Source of the DNA: Strongylocentrotus droebachiensis
Lineage: Eukaryota > Echinodermata > Echinoidea > Camarodonta > Strongylocentrotidae
Length of the DNA: 64,000 bases
Assembly: GCA_035222895.1 (NCBI GenBank)
Contig: JAVYIG010002098.1
Span: 207,839 to 271,838 of the forward strand
Direction: 5' to 3'
The notes beneath the pieces were generated by a model that did not search any database, had not been told where the DNA came from, and saw only the letters and a program-made list of their open reading frames with translations. Shown piece by piece: positions 12,857 through 24,242 of the stretch. The position numbers were made by a program, and so were the translations under genes. The first letter of the stretch is position 1. Each line of letters begins with the position of its first letter.

Positions 12857-13938
12857 CCACGTTATTACCCCCCCCCCCCCCGTAAGCACATTACAGGAAA
12901 ATTGGGAAATAAAAAAATATATTTATGGATGCAATCGTATCTCGATATTGAAGAAAAAAAACCTCAAACAAACACAAACAACAACGACAACAAACCCTAG
13001 ATGACAATCCAAATCGAGTATGCAATGGCACAATGATGTCTTCTTCTATTTATTGCCTGTATCCTATCTTTTATTCTGGAACATGATAAATGACACTGTC
13101 TTGTGCAAGAATCAACTTGTTTACCCGTCGTTACCAGGGCAGCCCACCGAATCAGTGACGTAATGGTTGTAGTAAAAGGAAATGATTTGATAATGATGAT
13201 GGCTGGCCGCCCAGGTACGAGTCACAGGTATACCGTATACACAGAAGCTAGATTGTGTAACACAAACTGAAATACAGTGTACCGGCAAAATAGACCAAGG
13301 ACGACATATCTATTTTTGTCAATCTTATTCTTAGGCAATAAATAATTAATGCAGGCCTATATTGAGATTCGAACTGAGAAAGGGGTTACTGACCGTACTC
13401 ATAACAAATTCGCATCTAACTTCGGGCTTTGACGAAACGGTCGGGTCGTGTTGCTTTAATAACCGAATATTAGCCTCAATGTTTTTCGTGCATGCTGTGC
13501 TATTTCATTATCTATTTATTATTTCGTATTTACTTAGAATATGATTTATTACTGTGTATGATGTGTTATTCAAAGGGAAACTTGAACAAAATATCCATCA
13601 CGGGATAAAAATTCAGATTTTAGGGGTTCGGTTACTCAATTAAAATTTAGAATTGAAGCGTTAAAATAAATAGATATTGTATTTCATTGTATCGCAAATA
13701 TAATACATCGGAAAAAAACGTATCAAATTTAAATTAATCAAAATGTAAATGACGCAGGAATATGCGTTCTTTTGAAAAAGATAATAAATAAATCATTAAT
13801 TCAATTATCATTAAAATGTTTTCTTTAGAGAAAGTATTATTTTTTTAGAATTTGCATGATTTTGCCCAAACCTTCACTGATCGGTTATTTATGCCTTTGT
13901 TAAAACCAACTAAATATCAGGGTGGACTTCCATTTTAA

Positions 13939-14474
13939 AGGTATATGTCCCATTTGTAGCCAACATCAAATTCCGTAGAACTTTGCAGGAGTTATGAATA
14001 TGTCACGTATGTCCTAGCTGTGAAATTTAAACGTTAGCAGTGTCATAGCATTGACCTATAGATACACGGTTCTAGCATTCAAATTATGCAAGGAAACCCG
14101 TTTACTTGCTAGACTTCACTGTCAGACACTATTGAGTGACTGGCTGACTTTATTTGTTCTTTGGTAATAACATACATAAAATGAGCTGTAAATGGTACAT
14201 GAGCAGTTGTCTATTGCAATGGCCAAAATTGCACTGATTGAATCTTTGCGCAGCACAAAACGTACACCATTCGGTACAATCAGACTATTTACAAAAAGGA
14301 TTGCAATCCCTTATATCGTCGATTCAACAACTAACGGTAGTTATTTCCCCACAAAAAGACGTTTTCAAACCCTTTCATTTTGAGGGAAGTTAGTATCATC
14401 TTTCAAATGCCGGTGGAATTTAACCTTTTCATTTTTTTTGGTCTGCAATTGGGACAGTACCGGGGACAGTACCT
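13939..14474. mobile_element. TTAA-flanked non-autonomous DNA transposon (536 bp)
   Basis: The terminal inverted repeats begin AGGTA and run into TGTCCCA(T/A)TTG(T/C)AG. Both sides are flanked by TTAA (13935-13938, 14475-14478). TTAA target specificity is known for piggyBac and Kolobok superfamilies. The paralogous segment at 16905-16945 has the same flanks joined at a single TTAA, confirming the element boundaries. It encodes no transposase. Confidence 0.85.
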
Positions 14475-15179
14475 TTAAGACGATCACCGAAAACTCCAAA
14501 TACGGTAAGTATATTCGGTAGTCAATGCCAAGTAATCATCTGAACCACCCAATCAACAAGTCCTTGCGCAAGGTCGTATAATTAGGTATTGTATAATAAT
14601 ATAGCAGATTCCTGCTACACTAACCACAGAAGCTATTGCTTCATTCTTACTCAGGAATTCCCGCTTGACTTTATCTTCTACCAATTGAAAAATTATTGTT
14701 TGGTTGTTGACGATGCAGTTGTTTCTTTTGCATAGTAGATACAAGTAGGGTAACCTCCCAACTCTATCTCTAAGTGATGAATAATGGTTAAGTACAATAC
14801 TTTCTCTCTTTTTTTAATGGGGGGGGGGGGGGTGTAAAAACAGTGATCTTTTTTTTGGAGATAAATTAGGATTCAAGATCAAAATATGTTAAAGGAAAGA
14901 ACAGTTAATGTTTTTATAGCTTTATTAGAAAAAACAAAGAAAAAAAAATTGTGGCATCGTAAATTCGAAAAGTTAAAGATTTCCTTGATGGTGACAGGAA
15001 GGGGTCGTATTAACATTTTCCAGATGTCACCTTACGTAATTATTTTGTTTCATCAGACATCATGTTTTTTAAATGTTTATTTTGACAAGTATTGACTTGA
15101 ATCTGTTTCTGAACAAGATTATGACATTTTTGGAGTTAGGAGGCGTGAATGTACCGGGGCTATTGAGCGAAATATCGGT

Positions 15180-15217
15180 GAAGAGAGAGAGAGAGAGAGA
15201 GAAAAGGGGGGGGGGGG
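15180..15217. repeat. (GA)n plus poly-G microsatellite in duplication copy 1
   Basis: Short GA run (about 20 bp) followed by a G run. Copy 2 has the same position expanded to about 130 bp. Confidence 0.85.
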
Positions 15218-15484
15218 GTTCCGGGAACATATTAGTTAAATATGTATATATTATTAAATATTTGAAATGCATATTGACATAATGTGGAATATACTTAACA
15301 TTAACATCAAGAAACACAATAACAAACATTAACAAATGTACAAAAATGATGTCATACGAGAGGATTATCACGCAAGAGTGTCATTTTTTGAACGAGATAT
15401 CTCGTAAATGTTTTCGTATATACATGCCCACGTCAAAGCAAACGTTTGGAATGCACAGTCCGAGCCTGACGACTTGTCGCCAGA

Positions 15485-16300
15485 GATAAGTTGGGGGGCA
15501 GATGTTACTGGGTAAAACGAATTTTGGCAAATTTTATCCGCTATTATTGGGTTATTTTCTCCCAACCATTTACTATATGAAGTTACCTAATGAAAGGTAA
15601 AACAAATAGGTTGGGTAGATGTTATTTCGCAAATCAATGTTGGATAAAATGTTGTCCAATAATTGGGTTATTTTCTACCAACCATGTAGTTACCGATGAA
15701 ATAATTGGGTAATGTTATTGGGTGATTTAAAGTTGGGCCATATTGTCCAACATTTGGGTTATTTTCTCCCAACCTTTTACTACATGTATAGTTAAGTTAC
15801 CCAATTATATGTCCTAAATTAGTTGGGCAGATGTTACTGGGCAAACGCAAGTCGGGCAACAAATATGGAACATAATGGGGTATTGTTCTCATATTAGAGG
15901 TGTCGTGGTCGAGTGGATATTTCACAGGAATATGGATCACAAGGTCAACGGTTCGACTCCCGCCGCGGCGCTAATGTTCTTTTATATAATAATAATATTT
16001 TATACAACTCGTTTGCCCAACTAGTGTCTTATATGTTACACATTATGGTGAGAATTAGGTGAATTTCTGATTGGGTAAATTTTCGTTGGTTAAAAGTTGG
16101 GTATTTTCTTTTTGTCCAACACTGGGTAAATTATGCAAAATCTTTAATAATAATAATAATAATAATAATAATAGGCATTTGTATAGCAAAATCTTTAATT
16201 TACCCAACAGTACTGTTGTTTGGACACATAATCGCCCTCATGTTGGGTAAAAATTGGGCCATTTTTTGCCCCGATATTTTTGTGTTGGAGTGTTGGCACC
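15485..16300. repeat. Degenerate TTGGGTAA-rich repeat array
   Basis: Diverged units of roughly 105-120 bp, recognisable by GTTGGGCAGATGTTACTGGG and TTGGGTTATTTTCTCCCAACC. They recur at about 15490, 15612, 15720 and 15818, with looser TTGGGTA words on to 16260. A tRNA-like segment (15897-15972) and an (ATA)n run (16146-16172) are embedded. It is absent from the paralogous duplication copy, so it is an insertion. Confidence 0.65.
15897..15972 (+). repeat. tRNA-like segment (degenerate)
   Basis: Box A-like GTGGTCGAGTGG and box B GGTTCGACTCC are about 40 nt apart. The ends GGTGTCG and CGGCGCT can pair with wobbles. The T-stem does not pair properly, so I read this as a tRNA-derived repeat or pseudogene, not an active tRNA. 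Confidence 0.45.
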
Positions 16301-17363
16301 GATTGCTCGCTTCAGCAACATAGACGAATACGCTGTACTCCTTGTATCGGAAGAGGGAGGTATGCCTACCGTTATTTCAATCATAAATATCTTGATAATC
16401 AAACAGGTGAAAGGTTTATAAAAGTAATAGGATTCCAGACTGAACTTTAATGTTTTTAATTATTATTTTGTTTAGATCGAATCCGAGGCAAAGTCACCAA
16501 ATACTTTTAGGCCTAGCTAGGAAAGTTATGTCAATAACATTAATGGGCCTTTATATACTCTCGTACAAGTAGCCATTTTTTTAAAGCCCCCCCCCCCCCC
16601 ATTATGCTTTATCTTCCTATTGGCAGCGAGTCCATCGACTATACAGAGACAACATGCGATGATAAAAACCAAACACCATGATGATTAATACAACAAAAAG
16701 GGGAGGTGGGCGGATGTAATATCACATTTATGCGCTAGAACGGTTTGTTTTAAAAAGATGATAAAGGAATCAAAAAATCAATTATCAATACAAATATTAT
16801 CAAATGTATTTTTTTTAGAGAAAGTATATATTTTTTTGAATTTGTATGATTTTGCTGAAACGCTCACAGATCAGTTATTTCTACCTCTTTCAAAACCAAC
16901 TCAATATCAAGGTGTGCTTCCGCTTAAAGACGATCACCGAAACTCCAAACACGGTTAATATTCGGTAGTCAGTGCCAAATAATGAACTACCCAATCAACA
17001 AGTCCTTCCGCAAGGCCGTAATAAGGTAACATTTTTGTGTATGATATAGCAGATTCCTGCTACACCAACCACAGAAGCTACTGCTTCATTCTTAGTCAGG
17101 AATCACCCCACTTGACTTTTATCTTCTACCAATTGAAAAAAGTTGTTTGGTAATTCGGGCGATGCAGTTGTTGTTTTTGTATAGATATACGGGGTAACAT
17201 TTCAAATCTATCTCTAAGTGATGGGCAACACGGGGAAGGAAAGACAATGTTTGGAGTAAAATTAGGATTCAGGATCAAAACATGTTGAAGACAAGAGCAG
17301 TTATTGTCTCTATAGTTTTAGTGGAACCAAACAAAATGATGACGATGATTTCTTATAGGCCTA

Positions 17364-18036
17364 TACCGTGTGAGTCAAAAAAAAGTTTACACCTAGAAAA
17401 TTGCTAATTATTTTTAGAATCATCTATGAACAGTAAATTATTATACATCTTATGAAAGAGTGTTTTATCCCAAATCATTTGGTACCATATTTGTGTGGTA
17501 TGTGTTTACGCTTGGATGAACAGGTGGCATTGTTTGCGAGAGTGCAAAAATCGACTTGCGCCAAAGTGATGCCTACAGTACGTATTATGTTGGGATTAGC
17601 GGAGTGAAAGAATGGATTGAATGTATCAAATGAAATGCATTGCATATGTTTTTTTCAAAGGGCAAAGTCACACACACCCACACACACGCGCACAAATTTT
17701 CCTTGATATTTGATATACGATATTTGATATGTGTGGCATGATTAATTTTTGTTAAGAATGTTATTTGGATCTGCAAAGACCGAATTAATACCCAATTCCA
17801 AATTGTTTAATTCAAACATCACATAGGCAACTTTGGCGCAAGTCGATTTTTGCACTGTCGCAACCAATGTCTCCTGTTCATTCAAGCGTGAACACATACC
17901 ACACGAAAATGGTACCAAATGATTTGGGATAAAACACTCTTTCATAAGACATATAACAGTTTAATGTTCATCGATGATTTTTTTAATAATAATTAGCAAT
18001 TTTCTAGGTGTAAACTTTTTTTTGACTCACACTGTA
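17364..18036. mobile_element. Long-TIR MITE, Tc1/mariner-like (about 670 bp)
   Basis: The ends read TACCGTGTGAGTC and GACTCACACTGTA with TA on both sides, as expected for TA-target Tc1/mariner-type elements. The inverted repeats continue inward (TTTACACCTAGAAAATTGC; ATCCCAAATCATTTGGTACC; CAAAAATCGACTTGCGCC) for more than 200 bp with small gaps. There is no transposase ORF. It interrupts copy 2 of the tandem duplication. Confidence 0.85.
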
Positions 18037-18422
18037 TAAGCGCTGGTATCACCCACTGATGGATGCAGATGCTCATGGTGCATGCTCTTCAATGTCTTAC
18101 AAATTCAACGTTTTGGTCAGTGTTTGAAATTCAGATTATTTTCCATTACTTTGTGGCACCGTAAATTCAGAAAGTTAAAGATTATTTTGTTGGAGGATTA
18201 CAGGAAGGGGTCGAGTCGTACAGTTTTTATATCTGACAGGGTCTTTGCGGGGATTCCCCCGATGCCATCTTACGTAATTCTTTTGTTTCATCAGACATCA
18301 TGTGTTTTTTTAATTATTTGACAAGCATGGACTTGAATCTGTTTCTGAACAATTAAGATGATGAAATTTTTTGAGTTTGGAAGTGTGAATGTACCGGGGG
18401 TAATGAGCAAAATATAGGTGAA

Positions 18423-18423
<1 letters not shown>

Positions 18424-18470
<47 letters not shown>

Positions 18471-18472
18471 AG

Positions 18473-18503
<31 letters not shown>

Positions 18504-18572
18504 GGAGAGAGAGAGAAGATAAGAAAGAGAGAGAGAGAGAAGGAGAGAAAGAGAGAATGGGGGGGGGGGGGG
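18424..18572. repeat. (GA)n plus poly-G microsatellite in duplication copy 2
   Basis: About 130 bp of GA/GAAA/GGA repeats ending in a G run of more than 12. It is homologous in position to 15180-15217 but much longer. Confidence 0.9.
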
Positions 18573-19091
18573 TGCCGAGAATATATTATTAAATATCTGA
18601 ATCTCATACTGACATAATGTGGAATATACTTAACATTAAAATAAACAACAACAACAATACAGAACAAATTTATACACAAAAATGATGTCATATGAGAGGA
18701 CGAGATATCTCGTAAATGTTTTCGTACATGCCCAGAAGTACTGAGCATGCAGATGGGACTGCACCATTCCCCCCTCTCTGGGCTGGGGGCCGGGGGGGGG
18801 GGGGGTCACAGTTTCGCACAATTACCCCTTTTTAAATTTCCGTTTATGCTATATCTTTGTATTGGCAGCAGACTATGCAGAGACATAATACAGTACTTTC
18901 TGCGCGATGATAAAAACCCAACACCACCAACAAAATAACACATGTGGACAACAAAAGGGGGAGGGGTGCATGAGGAGGAAACATTGTACTGGAGATACGT
19001 GATATGGTTTGCGCGGATATCGTTAGATAAGAGAGCTTACTTTCGAAGAGGGCGTTAGTCACATTTTTTAGCAAGCTACATACAGTAACTT

Positions 19092-20971
19092 TTATTTAAA
19101 GCTTTGGAACAGTTTGGGTTTGGTAAAGTTTTGTGTTCTTGGGTTAAAACCCTCTACACTAATGTTAGCAGTTGCGTGATGAACGGGGGACACTCAACAG
19201 GATATTTTGGAATTAATAGAGGGGTAAGACAAGGTGACCCCCTATCTCCATATTTATTTGTAATAGTTATCGAATTACTAGCTCGTTATATTAGGAAAGA
19301 TGAGAGCATTAAAGGGGTAGGATTCGGGAATAAAGAAATAAAGCAAGTTTTGTATGCCGATGATATTACATTGTTTTTAAAAGATATGGATTCAATTAAT
19401 AAAGTGAAGAAAGTTTTCAAAAACTTTGAAAAATTAAGTGGGTTGAAGATAAATATGGATAAGACAAATTTTATGTGGTTAGGAGAGGAAAGTGATAGGC
19501 CGGGTTTACCTTTTTTTGGACATAGAGTACAACATATAAAGATCCTAGGGGTATATTTCGCACGTCATTCCAAAATAAAAGATGATTTGAACTATAAGGA
19601 AATTTTGAGCAAAATCAAAAGACTAATCGGTTGGTGGAAGCAACGAGATTTAACGATGTTTGGCAAAATTAAATTGTTGAAGATATATGTATTTTCAAAA
19701 CTAAATTATGTTTCGTCTCTTATGACAGTCCCACAAAACATTTTTGAAGAAATCGAAAAGATTTCTTTTAATTTTATTTGGGGAGGGAGAGACAGAATAA
19801 AACGGAAAATATTATATCAAGATTACTGCGCTGGGGGACTCAGAGTAACGAATTTTAAGATATTTATCAAGACTCAGAGAATAATGTGGATCAAACGGTT
19901 GCTCTATGGAGAAAAGTATTCAGGTTGGAAAGTAACCTTTGACCACTTTTTCAGATCACTGGGGGGTCGAATTATATTTCTTTGTAATTATGATATAAAT
20001 AAAATGGACTTGAAGGGTATACCATCTTTTTATAAAGACATGTTGAAGGCATGGCAAGAATTAGATAAATGCAGACACTTTGGAGAAAATAAGAATAATC
20101 CGATTGTCTCAGCAATAAAACATTTTTTGATGTCGAACTATTTCAGAAAGGTATACTTCAAGCATCAGATATAATTGTCAGAGGTCATTTAAAACCGATC
20201 TTACATTTTTTAAATTTGGGTTTTGAAACTAAAAGCTTGCTTAGAATTCAAAAGATCTTTTCAGCAATTAGAAACGATTGGATACAAAGTGATTTTATGG
20301 AAGTGGACACTGAAAATTTTGAAATAGAATTGATGATATTTGGACGTTTACAGAAACTATGTGATATAAAATCTAGGCGGTTATATGATTACTTCACTGA
20401 AGACCTTCAAAAAGAGTATACATTACATGTTACAGATGGCAACTGTCAATTTGATCTTGGAATGACGGAGTTGAAAGAAACATTCACAAGGATGAAATGT
20501 GCAATGCTTTGTAATAAACATAGAGAGTTTCAATACAAACAATTACAAGGGGCTGTATATACGAAAAGAGAGCTCTTTAAATTTGGTTTTGAGTCGGACC
20601 ATTTTTGTTCCTTTTGTAGACTAGAAGTAGAGACATACCAACATTTATTTTTAGATTGTCTTAAAGTTAAAAGATTATGGCAGGAGGTAATTCAAAAGTT
20701 ACATTTAATCGAAATTGACATTGATGATTGGAAACCCATTTTTATGGGAATATCCGGCAATACTGCGAGAATATTTGTAATAAATTGTATCATATTTTTA
20801 GTAAAGTATATCATTTTTATTTCTAGAAAAGAAGGAACTTTGCCATCTGTACAGAAAACAGTACATATGCTTAAAAATTACAGAGACGAGGAATACAAAA
20901 TGGCCTTCAAAAAGGGGAAACTGGGGATGCACTTACAGAAATGGGAACAAATCGATGCATTTTTACTTTAA
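19092..20971 (+). pseudogene. LINE reverse transcriptase ORF remnant, frameshifted
   Basis: The first frame (to 20174) carries RQGDPLSPYLFVIVIE, the catalytic YADD box (QVLYADDITLFL) and GLKINMDKT, all typical of LINE RT. The second frame (to 20971) continues with RGHLKPILHFLNLGF and a zf-RVT-like C-terminus CSFC ... HLFLDC ... LWQEV. The two parts join if one base is restored in the T-run near 20122. There is no ATG start at the left edge; an in-frame TAA lies at 19086, where the truncation begins. The spacing of motifs and the CxxC/H/C tail resemble L1/Tx1-group ORF2. It is inactive: truncated and frameshifted. Confidence 0.85.
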
Positions 20972-21000
20972 TGGATGTGGGTATTATTATTATTTATTAG

Positions 21001-21240
21001 TATTATTAATTCTCTCTCGTGTACAGGTGGACAAACCGGAACAGGTTGCATGCAGTGTGTGTGTCGGCGTGAAGGGGGTATGATGAGATGGGTGGGCAAA
21101 AGGGGGGGGGGGGGGGTTAAGAGTTTGTGTGGTGTGAGTTGAGGGAACAGGTTGCATGCAGTGTGTGTTTGTATGTGTGTTTATGTGTGTGAAAGGTGGT
21201 GTGGGTGGGCTAGAGGGGAGGGGGGGGGGGGGTGTGAGAG
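21001..21240. repeat. G-rich imperfect repeats in the LINE 3'UTR
   Basis: GGAACAGGTTGCATGCAGTGTGTGT occurs twice about 107 bp apart, each time followed by GT-rich sequence and a G run (21103-21116 and 21220-21232). Poly-G of this kind could form quadruplex structures. Confidence 0.6.
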
Positions 21241-21855
21241 TGTTGTGATAGGATGGTAATATGTAACTTTAAACCTTCCTCTACTGTTATTTTGATTATA
21301 CACTGTTACATGCAAGACTTTTTTTTCCCTTTTTTTTTCTCTATGTTCATTGATTGATGTATAACTTATGAAATGTCTTGTATCAAAGATCTTGTTTTAT
21401 ATTGCTTATCTTGATAATTTCTTGTTATGTGAATTTCTTGTTATGTGAAATTATGAGGAAGGAAATAAAATATCATTTAAAACAAAAAAAATCTACACTT
21501 TAAACCTTCCTCTACTGTTATTTTGATTATACACTGTTACATGCAAGAATTTTTTTTTTTCTTTTTTTTCTATGTTCATTGATTGATGTAACTTATGAAG
21601 TGTCTTGTATCAAAGATCTTGTTTTATATTGCTTATTTTGATAATTTCTTGTTATGTGAATTTCTTGTTATGTGAATTTCTTGTTATGTGAAATTATGAG
21701 GAAGGAAATAAAATATCATTCAAAACAAAAAATACAGTACATAACTTTGTTTTTACCATGGCAATCGACGCGTCTATGACGTTTGGCAACTGTACCTACA
21801 AAATTAATGCATTTCCTTTTTTCCCCCAAACATCAAACTCTGGCTACGTCCCTGC

Positions 21856-22008
21856 TGACGAGGGGTGTTTCATCAAATAAAATTGATTTCAATTTTCTAT
21901 CGTTGATGAAACAGGGCCTTAAACTGAAATCAATTTGAGGCCCTTAAAATCGATCGGATCGATTTAAGTTTTATGAAACCAACTAGCTGGATGAAACCCC
22001 CTGGTAAT
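21856..22008. repeat. Foldback element with GTTTCATC ends
   Basis: It begins GGGGTGTTTCATC and ends GATGAAACCCCCTGG, with internal inverted GATTTCAATTTTC / GAAATCAATTTGAGG and TCGATCGGATCGA words. It belongs to the GTTTCA-ended foldback class seen at 31795, 33463 and 37443. Confidence 0.55.
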
Positions 22009-22039
22009 AGGCCTACCCTATTGTTTCCCCCGCGGAAGC

Positions 22040-22670
22040 TAAAAGCAGTTAGTAGTTATTGAAAATCGGGGTTTTGAAAATGTTTTTTAAACATCAACTA
22101 AGCAAAAATTGGGCATGAAAATTAGTGAAAAATACCGAGAGATGGGAAAACTGTTGGGATCTGTTCTCACGTATATATCCCACGCAGGCCGAACGTGCTA
22201 CGCGTGTACACCTTAAATTGAATCTCTTTGAAAACAGTCTCACTAACGTATTCGGAGCAGACAGGCCCAGTGCAGTGGCAGTGCAGTGCAGTGGTGAAAA
22301 GACATGATTTTCTTTTCCTAATGAGTAAAGTTTGCCATTTATTGCGTCACTTTACTTCTCCAGTTCATTTGTAAGTTCTTTACTAATAATTTTTAATTAG
22401 GTATGTAATTCTAAATGAAAATGACAACAAAGCATTTCATTTGCCATTCGTTGATGTCCGCCATACATTGCAGTGCGGCACATTAGGTGTACGCCTACCA
22501 ATCTGTTTACTGGCGCAGCCAGTTGCACAATGCAGTGTGATCCTGGCGGTTCGGGCCAGTTGTGCTGCGCTGAGGCCGGAGGCTGGGCAGTGGTAGAATT
22601 AGAAACAACACAGACGGCAGACGTGACATCTTGTTGTGCATTTTACTGTCATGACTGTTTTTTCTAGTAA
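22040..22670. other. Relatively GC-rich stretch upstream of LMTK; possible unlocated 5' exon region
   Basis: No gene is supported. CpG-containing words (ACGTGCTACGCGTG, TGCGCTGAGGCC) and GCAGTG repeats at 22264-22295 stand out from the AT-rich surroundings. The LMTK coding start at 24243 follows an acceptor, so an upstream noncoding exon must lie somewhere before it; this is one candidate stretch only. Confidence 0.25.
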
Positions 22671-22975
22671 GATGATGATCATTGATGGTGATGATAATGA
22701 TGGCAATGATGATGATGTGTAGACAGTGAGTGATGAACTGATGATGATGGCGCGTAAATGACTGTGATGATGATGGTGGTGGTGATGATGATGGTGGTGG
22801 TGGTGAAGATGATAATGATGGTGATGATGATGATGATGAAGATGATGGTGGTGATGATGATCAGATGATGATGGTGGTGGTGATGGCGATGATGTAGGTG
22901 ATGTTGATGATGGCGATGATGTACATGTAGGTGATGTTGGTAATGTTGATGATGGCGATGATGTAGGTGATGATC
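22670..22975. repeat. (GATGATGRT)n minisatellite
   Basis: About 300 bp of ATG/GGT/GAT triplets with a longer period near the right end (GTTGATGATGGCGATGATGTAG recurring). The His-rich minus-strand ORF is an artefact of the repeat. Confidence 0.9.
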
Positions 22976-23020
22976 TGACTCTCAGGCTATTTCTTGGAAT
23001 GTCTGCTGTAGATCTAGAAC

Positions 23021-23212
23021 TTAAAGGTAAAGACCAGTATTGGAAACGCCCCAATTTCAAAAAAATTAAGTGGAAGTTCTTATTACCAATCATATGAAAG
23101 AATATGTTTTGAATAATACATGATGATAAAAATGTTGCCGGGAAACCGCCTACTAATTGATATATTTGGTAAATTAGTTTATCTATTGGTATGTGAGAGA
23201 TAAAAACGCATG
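23021..23212. mobile_element. Truncated copy of the AGGTAAAGACCAG TTAA element
   Basis: TTAA followed by AGGTAAAGACCAGTATTGG and then a good match to 29581-29946 for about 190 bp, including GAAACCGCCTACTAATTGAT. The right half is lost. Confidence 0.75.
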
Positions 23213-23224
23213 TGTCAGAATTTT

Positions 23225-23700
23225 CTCACATCCAGGGCATCGTTTCACGAAACAGTCATGTACATACGTGTACAAATATATACAGAAAATCTGTAAGAAA
23301 CAATTTTCCTGTTATTTGGAACTCTATTCCTCCTTATCCCCATGCAAGTCTTCAACATTATTCAAAAGAAACTTAAAGCAGCATCTTATTATCAGTGATT
23401 CTTGTACATGTACCAATATTCTTATTATACAGCAATACCTATAACTGTTTTCAAACTTATGATTTTGTAATGATTATTTCCATTTGTATTAACTGCCATG
23501 AAAGATGTTCCTGTCATGTTTTGTCATGTATGTTTCTTTTTCAGTTACTTAATTACTGTTCGGGGAACTATGCCTCCACAAGGCCATTTGGCCTTATTTT
23601 TTAGCTCCCTATCCTTATTTTCTTATATATTGCAAATCTTATCTTTGTATTGTTTTTATTGAAAATGGAAATGAATTAAAACGATTTGAATTGAATTGAA
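23225..23700 (+). mobile_element. 3' fragment of a non-LTR retrotransposon
   Basis: It encodes a remnant reading ELYSSLSPCKSSTLFKRN then LKQHLI, the FK..LK..L type end found at the C-terminus of CR1/L2/jockey-like reverse transcriptases. A 3'UTR and a short (GAATT)n tail at 23690-23700 follow. Only the extreme 3' end is present. Confidence 0.55.
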
Positions 23701-23920
23701 GTTCACCGACATCCCATTCAAACGTGTGTTAATTTTAATACATTTTCCTGAAATGCTGCCCAGATGTTTAAATGTCATGCAAGCACACGTGGGTGCATCT
23801 AGTATTCTAATCACAAGTTGCTTTTATGTTGAGAGTGTAAATTGATGTTTGCAGTATCTCAAGATTAGCTTTAACTTTAAGCTCATATTTTGTAATTATA
23901 GGACAGCAACATTGTGGTGG

Positions 23921-24113
23921 TGGTGGTTATTTTACCTGACTGCTAAGAAAGCATAAATGCTTGTTAGTAAGCAACCAGACGGCCAACGGCTTTAGGTTCT
24001 CTCCGAGGGACCTGGTAATGAGGATTAATGCCTTACCAAAGGACACTAGCGCATCAACTTGGTTTCGAATCCGGGTCACCGGATTACGAGACCACTGCTC
24101 TACCAAAATCCCT
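23921..24113 (-). mobile_element. tRNA-derived SINE
   Basis: On the minus strand it begins near 24113 with a tRNA-like head: box A TGGTAGAGCAGTGG, GTAATCC, and box B GGATTCGAAACC. A body follows with GGCATTAATCCTCATTACC, CCCTCGGAGAG and TTAGCAGTCAGGTAAAATAACC, ending in an ACC repeat. SINEs of this plan are common in invertebrate deuterostomes. It lies about 100 bp upstream of the LMTK first coding exon. Confidence 0.75.
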
Positions 24114-24242
24114 AACATGCTGAGCGAAATTCATATTGGTAAATGGTCGATCCACTCTGATCATTTTGTGCTGCAGTATGTGAATATTGCCCTTTTTTTC
24201 TTCTTTTTTCAGATGTATACACCCTGTACCTGTTTTAGCAGG

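Larger units (their letters stand above)
13768..16735. repeat. Tandem segmental duplication, copy 1
   Basis: It aligns by eye in order with 16740-18985: GAGAAAGTAT/TGATTTTGCC block, GACGATCACCGAAA block, GCAGATTCCTGCTACAC block, TGTGGCATCGTAAATTC block, CATCAGACATCATGT, GA-run plus G-run, GATATCTCGTAAATG and the GATGATAAAAACC block. Copy 1 additionally contains a TTAA element (13939-14474) and a TTGGGTAA-rich insert (about 15485-16300). Confidence 0.75.
16740..18985. repeat. Tandem segmental duplication, copy 2
   Basis: Diverged copy of 13768-16735. It lacks both inserts of copy 1 but carries its own inverted-repeat element at 17364-18036. It keeps the uninterrupted TTAA site (16924-16927) that is occupied in copy 1. 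Confidence 0.75.
19090..21735 (+). mobile_element. 5'-truncated L1/Tx1-like LINE with doubled 3' end
   Basis: The sequence opens inside a reverse-transcriptase domain, so the endonuclease and first RT motifs are missing. It then contains the RT core, a zinc-knuckle-type C-terminus and a 3'UTR that ends in GGAAATAAAATATCATT plus A-rich tail. The last roughly 230 bp of the 3'UTR (from CTTTAAACCTTCC at 21268) occur again in tandem (from 21499). Confidence 0.85.

Noticed and set aside
14192-14383. 63-codon ORF
   Set aside because: It falls wholly inside the non-autonomous TTAA element; the related copy at 62425-62962 does not preserve it.
15897-15972. Functional tRNA gene
   Set aside because: Box A and box B are present but the T-stem does not pair, so it is listed as a tRNA-like repeat only.
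22599-23093. His-rich minus-strand ORF of 164 codons
   Set aside because: Produced by the GAT/ATG minisatellite; no other coding sign.
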